The notes under the pieces are model-generated. The model made no database searches and had not been told where the DNA came from. It saw only the letters and a program-made list of their open reading frames with translations. This document shows, one piece after another, positions 17,968-27,725 of a stretch of DNA of 64,000 nucleotides. A program made the translations under genes and the position numbers. The DNA comes from Aporhodopirellula aestuarii (GTDB lineage Bacteria; Planctomycetota; Planctomycetia; Pirellulales; Pirellulaceae): contig NZ_JAMQBK010000031.1 of assembly GCF_023701485.1 (NCBI RefSeq), forward strand, positions 1 to 64,000, written 5' to 3'. How positions within the stretch are numbered: the stretch's first letter is position 1; each line of letters opens with the position of its first letter.

Positions 17968-18726
17968 ATGCAGCTTCATTGCCTCGGCACGGCCGGCTAT
18001 CACCCCAACGAAATGCGGCACACGTCGTGTTATTTCGTCCCGGACACCGGTCTGTTGCTCGATGCCGGGACGGGGATCTTTCGTCTGCCGTCGCTGCTGA
18101 AAACCGAGACGCTTGACATTCTGCTCTCGCACGCCCACCTCGATCATATTGTCGGCCTGACGTTTCTGCTTGATATTCTGTACCAGCATCCGCTGAAACA
18201 AGTTCGAGTCTTTGGCGAAGCCGAAAAAATCAACGCGATTCGGACCCTCGTCTCGAGTGAGTTTATTTTTCCCGTTGAATTGCCCGTTCAATGGTGTGCG
18301 ATCGACGAAGACTACAACACCGATGGTCAACAATCATTCGACGTCGCGGGCGCACACGTGAGCTGGCGACGCCAAGAACATCCCGGAGGATCCGTCGCGT
18401 ACCGCATCGAGTGGCCGGCCCAGGAACGTGTGCTGCTTTATGCCACGGACACGGTCGGTGCGTCCGAGGACGCGATGTTGGATTGGATGAAGGGGACAGA
18501 TGTCTTGTTGCATGAATGCAACTTTCATGACAATCAAGTCGAGTGGGCGATTAAGACAGGGCACTGTTATCTCGATCGCGTAGCCCAAATCAGTGCCGTG
18601 ACTCAACCCAAACGGGTTCTACTGACGCATGTCAATCCGATCGACGAAATGACACTGAATGCAAACGAGAATCGATTTGCGATGCCTTGCGAAGTCGTCA
18701 GTGACAGACAAATCATCGAGTTCTGA
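17968..18726 (+). CDS. MBL-fold metallo-hydrolase, RNase Z/phosphodiesterase-like
   Basis: From the ATG at 17968 the protein has about 252 residues; the longer frame from 17887 overlaps the divergent promoter. The metallo-beta-lactamase signature HAHLDH is present near residues 56-61, after LLLDAGTG, the family's first acidic site. Later metal-ligand candidates are the Asp in YATDT, the HECNFH region and the His in LLTHVNP. Family members are two-zinc hydrolases acting on nucleic acids, cyclic nucleotides or thioesters; the sequence does not say which. It is divergent from the ABC genes and convergent with the FhcB-like gene, 41 bp beyond its stop. Confidence 0.85.
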   Translation: MQLHCLGTAGYHPNEMRHTSCYFVPDTGLLLDAGTGIFRLPSLLKTETLDILLSHAHLDHIVGLTFLLDILYQHPLKQVRVFGEAEKINAIRTLVSSEFIFPVELPVQWCAIDEDYNTDGQQSFDVAGAHVSWRRQEHPGGSVAYRIEWPAQERVLLYATDTVGASEDAMLDWMKGTDVLLHECNFHDNQVEWAIKTGHCYLDRVAQISAVTQPKRVLLTHVNPIDEMTLNANENRFAMPCEVVSDRQIIEF

Positions 18727-18767
18727 CACGATCTTCCATCGATCAAGCGGTGCGTACGCCAACGCAG

Positions 18768-19838
18768 CTATTGGATCCAAAGCCGGGACAGCACTTCACC
18801 GGGAGTCACCATGTCGCTTGGGATCGGGGCCGAAAGTGGCAGAGAAACCGAACCGTCGCCGCGGATGACCATGCCCCGGCGATGAAGCCCGGCGATGGAA
18901 CTGGCGCGGTACGCTTTCGCCAAGCGAGGTCCTGGATCGACGCCACCAATCTGCAACGCCGCTGGACGCGAATCGCTGCAGCGTGGCGAACCTAACCGGA
19001 CATCGAAGGCGGCGTTGGTGAGCTGATCTTCGACCGAAGCGGGGCTTTCATTGGTCTTCCACAAACAAACGCTTCGCAGCGTCGCGGCCGCATCGAGCGT
19101 GAGCAGAACGCAGCGAGTGTTTTGGTTACGCAGCCGCGCGATTCGGCACAGCATCGTCGCCGAGATTGTTTCCTCACCGGCCTTAAACGCTCCCGGCCCA
19201 ACGATGATCGCCGCGTATTGGGCGGAGTGCCAGCGATCGATCTTTTGCGTGGGGCAGGACGCTTTCGCGGTTGTTTGTCCCGCCAACCTAGAGGCTGATT
19301 CGGTTGCCGCGGCGAACTCCGCAAGGGCATCTGCCGAGCACGAACCAAATCGCATCACACCGTTCTTGCCACCGTTCGCTGACTTTCGACGGAGCTTTGC
19401 CAACAGTCGCGGCCATGTCTTTTCGACATCACCAATCATCCACACGAGGTCCGCGTGTGTGGCGACGTCGGCGAGCGTTGCCGAGACGATTCCATCACGA
19501 CTGATGACTTCAATCAACGCTTGAATGCTGGGATCGGATTCGATTGTCAAATCGATTTTGCCGCCATGGTGCCAATCCGACAACTGCCTCGCCGTAGCTA
19601 GGTCGACACCCGTGGTGACGCCCCGAATCGGTCGTGTGAGCTTTGTCACGTCGACATCGATCTCGCCGCGATCCATCGGTGCGATCAGTTGCGGGCCGAA
19701 TTCGCTGACGAGCGAGCAGCCATCGGCAATCCATTCACCCGTCTTACTGATCTGTACGTCATCACAGTGCAGCGGACACAGCGGGCAAACGAATGTTTGA
19801 TCGCTGGTGCAAACGGGATCACTCGGTTTCGGGTTCAC
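18768..19838 (-). CDS. FwdB/FhcB-like formylmethanofuran dehydrogenase subunit B homologue
   Basis: The 356-residue protein starts at a GTG. Its N terminus has a cysteine set, FVCPLCPLHCDDVQ then DGCSL (Cys18, 21, 25, 41), which matches the opening of FwdB-type proteins and could bind an iron-sulfur cluster. In archaeal FwdB the domain holds a molybdenum or tungsten cofactor; bacterial FhcB proteins of the tetrahydromethanopterin C1 pathway are related. The protein is shorter than archaeal FwdB, and I see no clear cofactor motif. No fwdA/C/D-like gene is in the window. It overlaps the HemD-HemE gene (GTGA) and follows it on the same strand. Assignment is probable, not certain. Confidence 0.6.
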   Translation of the reverse strand: MNPKPSDPVCTSDQTFVCPLCPLHCDDVQISKTGEWIADGCSLVSEFGPQLIAPMDRGEIDVDVTKLTRPIRGVTTGVDLATARQLSDWHHGGKIDLTIESDPSIQALIEVISRDGIVSATLADVATHADLVWMIGDVEKTWPRLLAKLRRKSANGGKNGVMRFGSCSADALAEFAAATESASRLAGQTTAKASCPTQKIDRWHSAQYAAIIVGPGAFKAGEETISATMLCRIARLRNQNTRCVLLTLDAAATLRSVCLWKTNESPASVEDQLTNAAFDVRLGSPRCSDSRPAALQIGGVDPGPRLAKAYRASSIAGLHRRGMVIRGDGSVSLPLSAPIPSDMVTPGEVLSRLWIQ

Positions 19839-21823
19839 AACTCGTCTTGCCCGTCGTTACTTCCCGATGCACCGGAGAAACCATCTCGCACCGAAAGTTC
19901 TTGCACGGCGCGGACGAGTTCGATCGCGTTTTCAACGGGGGTCATTTGCATGACGCCGTGACCCAAGTTGAATATATGGCCCGGCCGATTCCCGACTTCG
20001 TCGAGTAACTCTTTTGCGGCCGCACGGATCGTTTTTGGATCGGTTAAGAGTACCGTCGGATCCATGTTGCCCTGGACTGAAATGTCGTGGCCGATCCGTT
20101 TCCACGCCGTCGCCATATCGATCCGCCAGTCCACACCGACGACGGTGCGGCGATCTCCACGCAGCAGCGGCAGCAGCTCGGGGTTCCCGGTTGCGAAATT
20201 GATCAGCGGCACGCCCGGCGTGACTCCCATGATGATCCGCTGCATCCAAGGCAGTACAAAACGGGTGTAGTCTGCGGCCGACAGGCACCCGGCCCAACTA
20301 TCAAACAGCTGAACGCACTGCGCACCGGCGGAGATTTGTTCGTTGAGATAAACGATGATCGCGTCGGTCAGTCGATCCATGAGCGCCGACCATCCTCCAT
20401 CATCGGCTCGCATCAATTGTTTGGTCGCCGCGTATTGCTTGCTGCCACCACCTTCAATCGCGTAGCTGGCCAATGTAAACGGGGCGCCTGCAAAACCGAT
20501 CAGCGGGATCGTTTCAGGGAGATCTTTTCGAGTTTGTCGAACGGTTTCATAGACAAAGCCGAGGTCTTGCGGATTGTCGAGCGGCTTGACGCGATCGACA
20601 TCCGCGGCGGTGCGCACCGGATTATGGATGACGGGACCGTCGCCTTTGACAAATTCCAAATCGAAACCCATCGGCACGAGAATCGGCAGCAGGTCGGAGA
20701 AGATAATCGCTGCATCGACGCCGAGACGTTCGACCGCCGTGCACATCACTTCGCTGCAGAGGGTCGGGTTGGCGCACAGTTCGAGGAATGTTTGCTGTGA
20801 CCGCACGGACCGGTACTCTTGCATGTAACGGCCGGCTTGACGCATCAACCAAACCGGGGTGCGTGGCGTTGGTTCCCCACGGCACGCTTTCATGAATAGG
20901 CTCGACTGTGACGGGTGTTCGTCGACCGCCTCGAGAGGTTCCCGTTCGGATGTCGCCGTCACCGACACGCGTGCGAATGACTCGGCTTGGTGGGCAGCCC
21001 GCCGCTTTTCGACGAGTGAGGCTGCTTCCCGTGCCGCTTCGTTGACGAGGTGTCCCATTTTGGGGTGTGATGGTTCCATATCGACATGCAGGTCGCTCTC
21101 GCGAAGCATCTCACTGGTGGTCGGACCGATTGAAACGATCACTGTCTTTGCCAGGCCTGCTCGAAGTGCCTCGGTGAGGTTCAGCGACTCGGCCATCCGC
21201 AGCATGTTGACGACTTGGTGCGCGCTGGTGAGCAACAGCATGTCGCGTTCACCCGCAGCAATCGCCCGGACGTTTTCTTCGAGCGGCCCCGTGTCCTCGG
21301 GATATTCCCAGCCATAAACACGAACGGTTTCCGGGATCGCCCCGCGAGCTTCCAGCCCCGCGATCAAGGAAGTATTGGTGACACCGTATTCTTGGATGCC
21401 GACGACTTGGTTGGCGATCGGAATACCTTCATCGATCGTGCGTAACAGATCACGCCACGTGTTGGGTTCGGGAACGCGGTGGGTCGCGGTGACGCCGAAT
21501 TCTCGCATCGCCGAAGCCGGTTTCGGGCCGCGAGCGATCGTCGTGATATCGCTTAACGCGTCGAGGAACCGTTGGGAGTCGACGTGTTTCTCGGTGCTCT
21601 TGAGTAGATATCGAAAGCCGACGCCCGTCATGAAAATCACGATCGGGATCTCACCCGTAATGACACGGTACGCGAAGTCGATCGCCGGTCGATTGGGTTC
21701 GATCGGGACTTCTCGCATCGAAGGGCTCACGCAAGCCTCGCCACCAAATTTGGTGATCAGGCGTGCCATGTCCTCTGCCCGGCGGCTTTCGAGCGAAGCA
21801 ATACGGAGTCCAGAAAAATTCAT
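19835..21823 (-). CDS. Fused uroporphyrinogen-III synthase and uroporphyrinogen decarboxylase
   Basis: The 662-residue protein contains two haem-pathway enzymes in order. Residues about 1-270 look like HemD: an ESRRAEDMA start, VIFMTGVG, LLLTSAHQVV, VIVSIGPTTSE. This domain closes and inverts hydroxymethylbilane to uroporphyrinogen III. After a linker (about 270-308), residues 309-650 are HemE: PVWLMRQAGRYMQEYR, IFSDLL, IGFAGAPFTLASY and FNLGHGV. HemE removes four carboxylates to give coproporphyrinogen III. One chain thus does consecutive steps of haem synthesis. The protein starts at an ATG at 21823, and its stop overlaps the next gene's start. Confidence 0.9.
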   Translation of the reverse strand: MNFSGLRIASLESRRAEDMARLITKFGGEACVSPSMREVPIEPNRPAIDFAYRVITGEIPIVIFMTGVGFRYLLKSTEKHVDSQRFLDALSDITTIARGPKPASAMREFGVTATHRVPEPNTWRDLLRTIDEGIPIANQVVGIQEYGVTNTSLIAGLEARGAIPETVRVYGWEYPEDTGPLEENVRAIAAGERDMLLLTSAHQVVNMLRMAESLNLTEALRAGLAKTVIVSIGPTTSEMLRESDLHVDMEPSHPKMGHLVNEAAREAASLVEKRRAAHQAESFARVSVTATSEREPLEAVDEHPSQSSLFMKACRGEPTPRTPVWLMRQAGRYMQEYRSVRSQQTFLELCANPTLCSEVMCTAVERLGVDAAIIFSDLLPILVPMGFDLEFVKGDGPVIHNPVRTAADVDRVKPLDNPQDLGFVYETVRQTRKDLPETIPLIGFAGAPFTLASYAIEGGGSKQYAATKQLMRADDGGWSALMDRLTDAIIVYLNEQISAGAQCVQLFDSWAGCLSAADYTRFVLPWMQRIIMGVTPGVPLINFATGNPELLPLLRGDRRTVVGVDWRIDMATAWKRIGHDISVQGNMDPTVLLTDPKTIRAAAKELLDEVGNRPGHIFNLGHGVMQMTPVENAIELVRAVQELSVRDGFSGASGSNDGQDEL

Positions 21824-22069
21824 AGGGGCGGGCTAAGGGCTGAGAGGTCTGGTGATTGAGTGGGCGGGTTTACGCGAGTCTGAATCGGCATGTCGCGGTT
21901 TGCAAACTCGGCCGTGGCGAGCGTTGGGGACGGGAGGTTTCGCGGGCGGTGAAACCGGTTCACTGCACCCTATCTGGTCCCGCCCAGATTGTAGAGCAAT
22001 TCTGACGCGTTACGATGGCGGTTCGCTTTCCCCCATTTTTGTCCGTTCATCCTCCGCAGCCTCCCCTCC

Positions 22070-22801
22070 ATGCCTCGCGCCGCCCTGCGAAAACCGCACC
22101 CCGATCTCGATTTGTCCGCATGGTTGAAGACGCCGGAGGACCTGCCGCCGATCATTTCCAGCCAATCGCTCTTCGGCAACGATTTACCGCTCGAAATCGA
22201 GGTCGGCAGCGGCAAAGGTTTGTTCATCCAGACCGAATCGGATCGCCGGCCCGAACATAACTTCTTTGGCATTGAGATCGCACGAAAGTACGCCGCCCAC
22301 GCCGCGGCGAGGTTGGCCAAGCGAAACCGAACCAACGCCAAAATGCTAGCCGGTGACGCCACTCCGCTGTTCGCGACCGGCGCCGGCGAAACCGGATCCC
22401 AGGTCGGCGAACCGGCGGCCGCAGATGAACACACGGGGCAACCCGCGGTCACGCGGATCGAGAGCGGTTCGCTGGAAGCCGTGCACGTTTATTTCCCGGA
22501 CCCGTGGTGGAAAAAGCGGCATCGTAAACGGCGTGTCTTGAGCGATGCCAACATCCGCCAATTCAGTCGCTGCCTGCGGACGGGCGGACGGCTGCATTTC
22601 TGGACGGACGTGCTCGATTACTTTGAGTTGACCGTTGAGCTGATCGCTGAGATCGCCCCCGAACTCGGGGTCCCCTTGCCCGAAACGCAACGCGAATCGA
22701 CTCACGATCTCGACTATCACACGCACTTCGAGCGACGCAGTCGGAAGTTCGGTATCCCCGTCTACCGCGTTTGTTACATCAAACGCGATCGGAACCGATA
22801 G
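22070..22801 (+). CDS. trmB: tRNA (guanine-N7)-methyltransferase
   Basis: The 243-residue protein has the SAM pocket EIEVGSGKG followed by NFFGIEIARKYA, and the TrmB signature VYFPDPWWKKRHRKRR with LHFWTDVLDY. TrmB makes m7G46 in tRNA. The stretch from about residue 101 to 134 (after GDATPLF, before the SLEAVHVYFPDP strand) is Gly/Ala/Glu-rich and seems to be an insertion relative to shorter TrmB proteins. The start is the ATG at 22070; a window-wide alternative is not seen. It is convergent with the LpxH-like gene, whose stop lies 39 bp away. Confidence 0.9.
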   Translation: MPRAALRKPHPDLDLSAWLKTPEDLPPIISSQSLFGNDLPLEIEVGSGKGLFIQTESDRRPEHNFFGIEIARKYAAHAAARLAKRNRTNAKMLAGDATPLFATGAGETGSQVGEPAAADEHTGQPAVTRIESGSLEAVHVYFPDPWWKKRHRKRRVLSDANIRQFSRCLRTGGRLHFWTDVLDYFELTVELIAEIAPELGVPLPETQRESTHDLDYHTHFERRSRKFGIPVYRVCYIKRDRNR

Positions 22802-22840
22802 ATGCTGATGTTGCAGACGTGAAGTTCATGTTTGCGACGA

Positions 22841-23689
22841 TTAACGGCACGTCGCAAATCGATCACGCGTTGATGTGTTGGTTCGGCGTAGGCGTGGGTG
22901 CGTGGGCAGTTGCAGCATTCGGGGCGATCCGTAAATGGATTCCAAGCGGATGCTGCCATCGAGGTGCTCGACCAAGCCGGTGCAGTTCTCAACCCAATCG
23001 CCGGTGTTGCAATACAGCATCTCTTCGCTGTAGACGATTGCCGGTGTATGGATGTGTCCGCAGATCACGCCGTCGCAATTCTGATCGCGAGCGTGTTGCA
23101 TGATCGCGGCTTCAAAACCGCTGAGCATCATGACGACGCGTTTGACGAGCGACTTCAACGTCGCGCACGCACCGTAAGGATTCTTGCGTCGTCGTGTCGG
23201 CAAGCGATTAAAGAGTCGGTTGGCACTCAAGACAGAGTCGTAGGCAAACGACGTGACTTTCGATATCCACTGGGCCTGTGTCTCGACCATGTCGAACAGG
23301 TCACCGTGCGTGATCAGGAACCGCCAACCGCCTTTGGATTCAAACACAAATTCGTTGGCAAACCGAACGTCGGAGAATTTCCCGGGCAACATTTCCAAGC
23401 TTTGTTCGTTCCGCAGGAACGCGTCATGGTTACCAGGAACATAAAAGACCTCTGTCCCCTGTTGGATCAGGGCTTCGAGGTGTTCAATGATCTCGTTGCA
23501 TTCGTCCGACCAATGCCACCCTTGATTACAACGCCAGCCATCGATGAAGTCGCCGACGAGGTAAACCCGTTCCGGTGAGTAGGACCGCAGGAATTCGAGG
23601 CACTGTTTGGATTGAGAGTGTTTGGAACCCAAGTGCACGTCGCTGATCAGCACCGTGCGGACCTCGGTCATTTTGGAGTGTTTTGTCAT
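22841..23689 (-). CDS. LpxH-like UDP-2,3-diacylglucosamine pyrophosphatase-family phosphoesterase
   Basis: The 282-residue protein has all calcineurin-like metallophosphoesterase motifs in order: LISDVHLGS, LVGDFIDGW, VPGNHD, THGDLFD and GHIHTPA. The metal-binding Asp, Asn and His residues are in place. The order and the separate C-terminal tail (about 240-282, Arg/Thr-rich) resemble the LpxH2-like branch. These enzymes cleave UDP-2,3-diacylglucosamine in lipid A synthesis; a related phosphoesterase role is possible. The ATG at 23689 is the first of two Met residues (the other is at 23671). Confidence 0.85.
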   Translation of the reverse strand: MTKHSKMTEVRTVLISDVHLGSKHSQSKQCLEFLRSYSPERVYLVGDFIDGWRCNQGWHWSDECNEIIEHLEALIQQGTEVFYVPGNHDAFLRNEQSLEMLPGKFSDVRFANEFVFESKGGWRFLITHGDLFDMVETQAQWISKVTSFAYDSVLSANRLFNRLPTRRRKNPYGACATLKSLVKRVVMMLSGFEAAIMQHARDQNCDGVICGHIHTPAIVYSEEMLYCNTGDWVENCTGLVEHLDGSIRLESIYGSPRMLQLPTHPRLRRTNTSTRDRFATCR

Positions 23690-24060
23690 CGTAGTCGCTG
23701 ACCTTCACCAGTGATTTGAACGCCAGCCCAACGAAGGCAAGCTTTCGGGGTGCAGATTCTATCCAAGGAAATTACAATGCAACCACTGTTTTTTCATTTT
23801 GCCGGCGATGAAATCGGTTCGATTCGCGAGCGTATGTGATCGTGAATCGGCATGAGCTTTGTCGTCGCACCCGGTTAAGGTGGCTTTTTTTGCCTCAGTG
23901 ACTGGTCTCGCCTTTTTGAACGCCCTCCTGGGTGTTCACTTGCCTACCACCAAACACTTGGTTCGTCCACTTTTGCGGCAACCACACTGTTTCCTCACCG
24001 CTTTTTTTTCAGAAAACCACGGTGGATTTCTGACCTAAAAAGCGCCGCCCCACCCCCTAT
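23690..24060. other. Divergent leader between the phosphoesterase and cytochrome genes
   Basis: About 370 bp lie between divergent genes. It holds two T-rich runs, but no hairpin-plus-T-run terminator, tRNA or conserved riboswitch. It presumably holds promoters for both genes, which I cannot place. Confidence 0.4.
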
Positions 24061-27000
24061 TTGAGATTTCTGATTGTGAATTGTCCTGTTGCGCGCCGAC
24101 CTTGGGCGTGGGTTGTCGGCGTGGTGATGGTTGGTTGTGGGACCACAATTTCTTGCCTCCCTCAGATCGTGAGTGCTGCGGGGACCGCCGATCGGCAGGT
24201 TGCCGAGCGTGATCCCGATTTTGCAATCCAAGGAGAATACGTCGGCACCGACCGAGCCATGCAGGTCATCGCAGCAGGGGACGGCGAGTTTGACCTAGTC
24301 ATCTACGAAGGCGGTTTACCGGGTGCGGGTGCCAAAGGCGAACCGCGTCGCATCGAAAGCGATATCGACTCCATCGAAGATCTGATCGAGTCGATGGGAC
24401 TCAAAAGGGTTGACCGCGTTAGCCCCACGTTGGATCGGGAAGCACCCGCCGGAGCGATCGTGTTATTCGACGGCACGCAGCGTTCGATTGATGAACACTG
24501 GGAAAAAGGACAACTCAGTGAAGATGGCTTGCTCAAGGAAGGAGCGTCAACGAAACAGAAGTTTCGCGACTACACACTGCACCTCGAATTTCGAACGCCG
24601 TTCGCGCCGCAGGAACGTGGCCAAAAGCGAGGCAACAGTGGCGTCTATCATCAAGGCCGATTTGAGACTCAGATTCTCGATTCATTCGGTTTAGAAGGGC
24701 TTAATAACGAAACCGGCGGCATCTACACGGTCAGTGCTCCTTCGGTCAACGCATGCTTGCCACCCTTGCAGTGGCAAACGTACGACGTTGATTTTACGGC
24801 GGCACGTTACGATTCCGCTGGTAAGAAAATAGCCAACGCCAAGATGACCGTCCGGCTTAACGGCATCATGGTTCAGAACGATGTCGAGGTGCCTGCCCCG
24901 ACACGCGCATCGACGGTCAAGGCTGGTCCCGAGCCAGGGCCGATCGTGTTGCAAAACCACGGAGATCCGGTTCGTTTTCGCAACATCTGGCTATTACCGC
25001 GAGATGCCGATCGTGAAGCGGCCCGCCCGATCGTTCCTGGATTTGAACGCTTTGTCGGCGGCGGATCGACATCGCTCGCCGATTCCGGTGAGGTGCTGAT
25101 GGGATCGCTCGCGTGTGCGGCGTGCCATGCGTATGAAGAAACGATGGCACCGGCCAAGCGTGGGCCTAACTTGAGCGAAGTGGGAGCTCGCGTCCGCGCC
25201 GATGCGATCGTTGCCATGATCGCGGATCCCCACTCCACCAAAACCGGTACAACCATGCCTGACCCTTGGCCCGGTGCCGATCCGAGTACACGCCAACAAA
25301 ATGCCGAGGCGATCACCAGTTACTTGATGCTGCGTGGCAAAAGTGGACTCGCAGATCGCGTCGTCAGCCAAAATCTCGCCGATCGCGGTCGAGAGCTTTA
25401 TCACCAAATCGGCTGCGTCGCCTGTCACGGTCCGCTCGGCGATGATGGCAAAAAAACACCGCTAGCGACCACCGTACCGCTGGGACAAACGCACCGCAAA
25501 TACACGGTCCCCTCGCTGATGCATTTTTTGAAGAATTGCAACACGATTCGAGGAGGCCTGCGGATGCCGGCGATGGTCGGCACTGCAGACGAAGTTGCTG
25601 CGGTCGCCGCCTATTTGACCGCAAATACCACCGTCGGTGAAACCGATGCGAAGTTCATTCGGCGTCTCTATCGGGGCAAGTGGCAGACGCTGCCGAACTT
25701 CGAGGAACTCGAACCCGTGTCCTCCACCGAAGTTGACGGACTGCAAATAGACGACATCAAGCCCAAGAACATGTTCGGGGCCGTTTACGAAGCCAAACTC
25801 TCGATCGAAAGCGACGGTGAATACACCTTTGCCTTGTCCAGCGACGACGGAAGTGCGTTTGAAATCGATGGACACCGTCTGGAAAACGATGGGATCCATC
25901 CTGACAGGACTCGCCAAGACACCTACACGCTCAAAGCCGGGATCTATCCGATCCGGATCGAGTATTTCGACGCCGGTGGGCAAGTGGCGTTGAATCTGGA
26001 GATGACCGATCCGCGTTTGGGGCGGGACGATATTTCGATATGGCTGACAAACGGCAGTCGAGGTGGTCCGATCGATTTACTACCAAGTCAATTCCAACCC
26101 GATGAGTCGCTGGTCACAAAGGGACAAACGCTGTTTGCAGCATCCGGTTGCATCAACTGCCACGCGTTTGAGGCGGCCGGCTCCGACGAAGTGAAAATGG
26201 CGATGCCACTGAATCGGCTGCCTTCGGAGGGAGGTTGTTTGTCTCTCGATGTGAAATCACCCGCAGTCGATTACGGACTCGGCGGAACACAAGTCAATGC
26301 CATCACAGCGGCCCTCGATCGGCGCCGTGGCGGTGATCTGCCGGCCGCAAGCGATTCGCATCTCGTGCACACGACGATGATGTCGCTGAATTGCTACGCC
26401 TGTCATGAGCGAGATTCGGTGGGCGGTCCCGAGCCGAGTCGCGACGAGTTCTTCCTCACGAGGGTTCCCGAGATGGGACTAGAAGGACGCCTTCCGCCAT
26501 CGCTCACGGGTGTTGGCGACAAACTCAACGACACGTATTTGAGTGATGTGTTGAAGTCAGGCGCGAATGCCCGCGGATACATGCATACCCGCATGCCGGC
26601 GTTTGACCATGCGAAACTCACCGCGTTTCAGAATGCGATCACCAAGCTCGATCGCAGCGACGAGATGGAGGTCTACCCCAAAACTAAAACGCTGGAAGAA
26701 GTGCAGTTCGACGGCCGCAAATTGTGCGGCGACTCAGGTTTGTCATGTATCAAATGCCACAGCTACAACGGAAACGATGCCGGCGGGCTCAACGCGATCG
26801 ACATGTTGCTGATGCCCAAACGGCTTCGCCAAGAATGGTTTCAACGCTACCTGCAAGACCCGACGAAGTATCGCCCGGGAACGCGGATGCCTAACAGTTT
26901 TGTGGATGGTCGTTCCGCGGTAACGGATATCGACGACGGAGATCCGGCAAGACAAATCGATGCGATTTGGCAGTATTTGCTCTTGGGCACGGATGCGAAG

Positions 27001-27672
27001 GAGCCACAAGGGCTCAACCAAGAAGCCATCGTTTTGATGGCGACCGAGCGACCGAGGATCTATCGCAATTTCTTCACGGACGTCAGCCCTCGCGGCATCG
27101 GTGTCGGTTATCCCACCGAAGTCAACCTAATCTGGGATGTAGAGCGAATGTCGCTCGCGAAAGTTTGGAAGAATGGTTTCATCGACGCCTCCAAGCATTG
27201 GCGTGGACGCGGCCAAGGCAGCCAACAACCGCTCGGAGACGCCGTCATGACGGTGGACTCGGCCTCGCCGCTGGCGTTGCTGGCGAATTTATCCGACCCG
27301 TGGCCAAAAGAAACTGGACGTGACTTAGGCTATCAAATGCGAGGTTACGCCCTCGATAAAAAAGGCAACCCAAAATTCCGTTACACGATCGGTGAGATCG
27401 TGGTCGAAGATTTACCGCTTCCCGTCGAGGACGGACTACAACGTGAAATCACGGTCGAAGTGCCAGAGTCGGATGCAAGTGAGATTCTTGTTTGGCAGGT
27501 CGCGGCGGGAGAGATCGAGCCTGTCGAAGGTGGCTATCGTGTCAACGGACGAACCAAGATCTCTGTCGATGGCGTTGAGGCTCAATTGCTGAACGTCGAC
27601 GGAGGGCAAGTTCTGAGGGCGCAATTGCCGACAGGCTCCACCACGAAGGTGACGCAGCGAATCGGTTGGTAA
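24061..27672 (+). CDS. Secreted multi-heme protein: DUF1080, PA14 and cytochrome c domains
   Basis: The 1203-residue protein has a secretion signal at residues about 10-40. A DUF1080/3-keto-disaccharide hydrolase-like domain spans about 134-312 ([16 protein letters not shown]). Cytochrome c heme sites CAACH (352-356) and CVACH (452-456) follow. A PA14-like domain lies at about 530-650 ([24 protein letters not shown]). Three further CxxCH sites are at 697-701, 778-782 and 896-900. Five c-type hemes are therefore predicted, with a C-terminal region related to planctomycete cytochrome c proteins. Such proteins probably pass electrons from polysaccharide-related oxidations. The TTG at 24061 is used; a GTG at 24076 also fits. 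The propeller gene downstream is the likely partner. Confidence 0.8.
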   Translation: MRFLIVNCPVARRPWAWVVGVVMVGCGTTISCLPQIVSAAGTADRQVAERDPDFAIQGEYVGTDRAMQVIAAGDGEFDLVIYEGGLPGAGAKGEPRRIESDIDSIEDLIESMGLKRVDRVSPTLDREAPAGAIVLFDGTQRSIDEHWEKGQLSEDGLLKEGASTKQKFRDYTLHLEFRTPFAPQERGQKRGNSGVYHQGRFETQILDSFGLEGLNNETGGIYTVSAPSVNACLPPLQWQTYDVDFTAARYDSAGKKIANAKMTVRLNGIMVQNDVEVPAPTRASTVKAGPEPGPIVLQNHGDPVRFRNIWLLPRDADREAARPIVPGFERFVGGGSTSLADSGEVLMGSLACAACHAYEETMAPAKRGPNLSEVGARVRADAIVAMIADPHSTKTGTTMPDPWPGADPSTRQQNAEAITSYLMLRGKSGLADRVVSQNLADRGRELYHQIGCVACHGPLGDDGKKTPLATTVPLGQTHRKYTVPSLMHFLKNCNTIRGGLRMPAMVGTADEVAAVAAYLTANTTVGETDAKFIRRLYRGKWQTLPNFEELEPVSSTEVDGLQIDDIKPKNMFGAVYEAKLSIESDGEYTFALSSDDGSAFEIDGHRLENDGIHPDRTRQDTYTLKAGIYPIRIEYFDAGGQVALNLEMTDPRLGRDDISIWLTNGSRGGPIDLLPSQFQPDESLVTKGQTLFAASGCINCHAFEAAGSDEVKMAMPLNRLPSEGGCLSLDVKSPAVDYGLGGTQVNAITAALDRRRGGDLPAASDSHLVHTTMMSLNCYACHERDSVGGPEPSRDEFFLTRVPEMGLEGRLPPSLTGVGDKLNDTYLSDVLKSGANARGYMHTRMPAFDHAKLTAFQNAITKLDRSDEMEVYPKTKTLEEVQFDGRKLCGDSGLSCIKCHSYNGNDAGGLNAIDMLLMPKRLRQEWFQRYLQDPTKYRPGTRMPNSFVDGRSAVTDIDDGDPARQIDAIWQYLLLGTDAKEPQGLNQEAIVLMATERPRIYRNFFTDVSPRGIGVGYPTEVNLIWDVERMSLAKVWKNGFIDASKHWRGRGQGSQQPLGDAVMTVDSASPLALLANLSDPWPKETGRDLGYQMRGYALDKKGNPKFRYTIGEIVVEDLPLPVEDGLQREITVEVPESDASEILVWQVAAGEIEPVEGGYRVNGRTKISVDGVEAQLLNVDGGQVLRAQLPTGSTTKVTQRIGW

Positions 27673-27725
27673 CGATCGACGCTTATCTCTCCCATCCATT
27701 TTGTCCAACTACGAATTATCCCATC

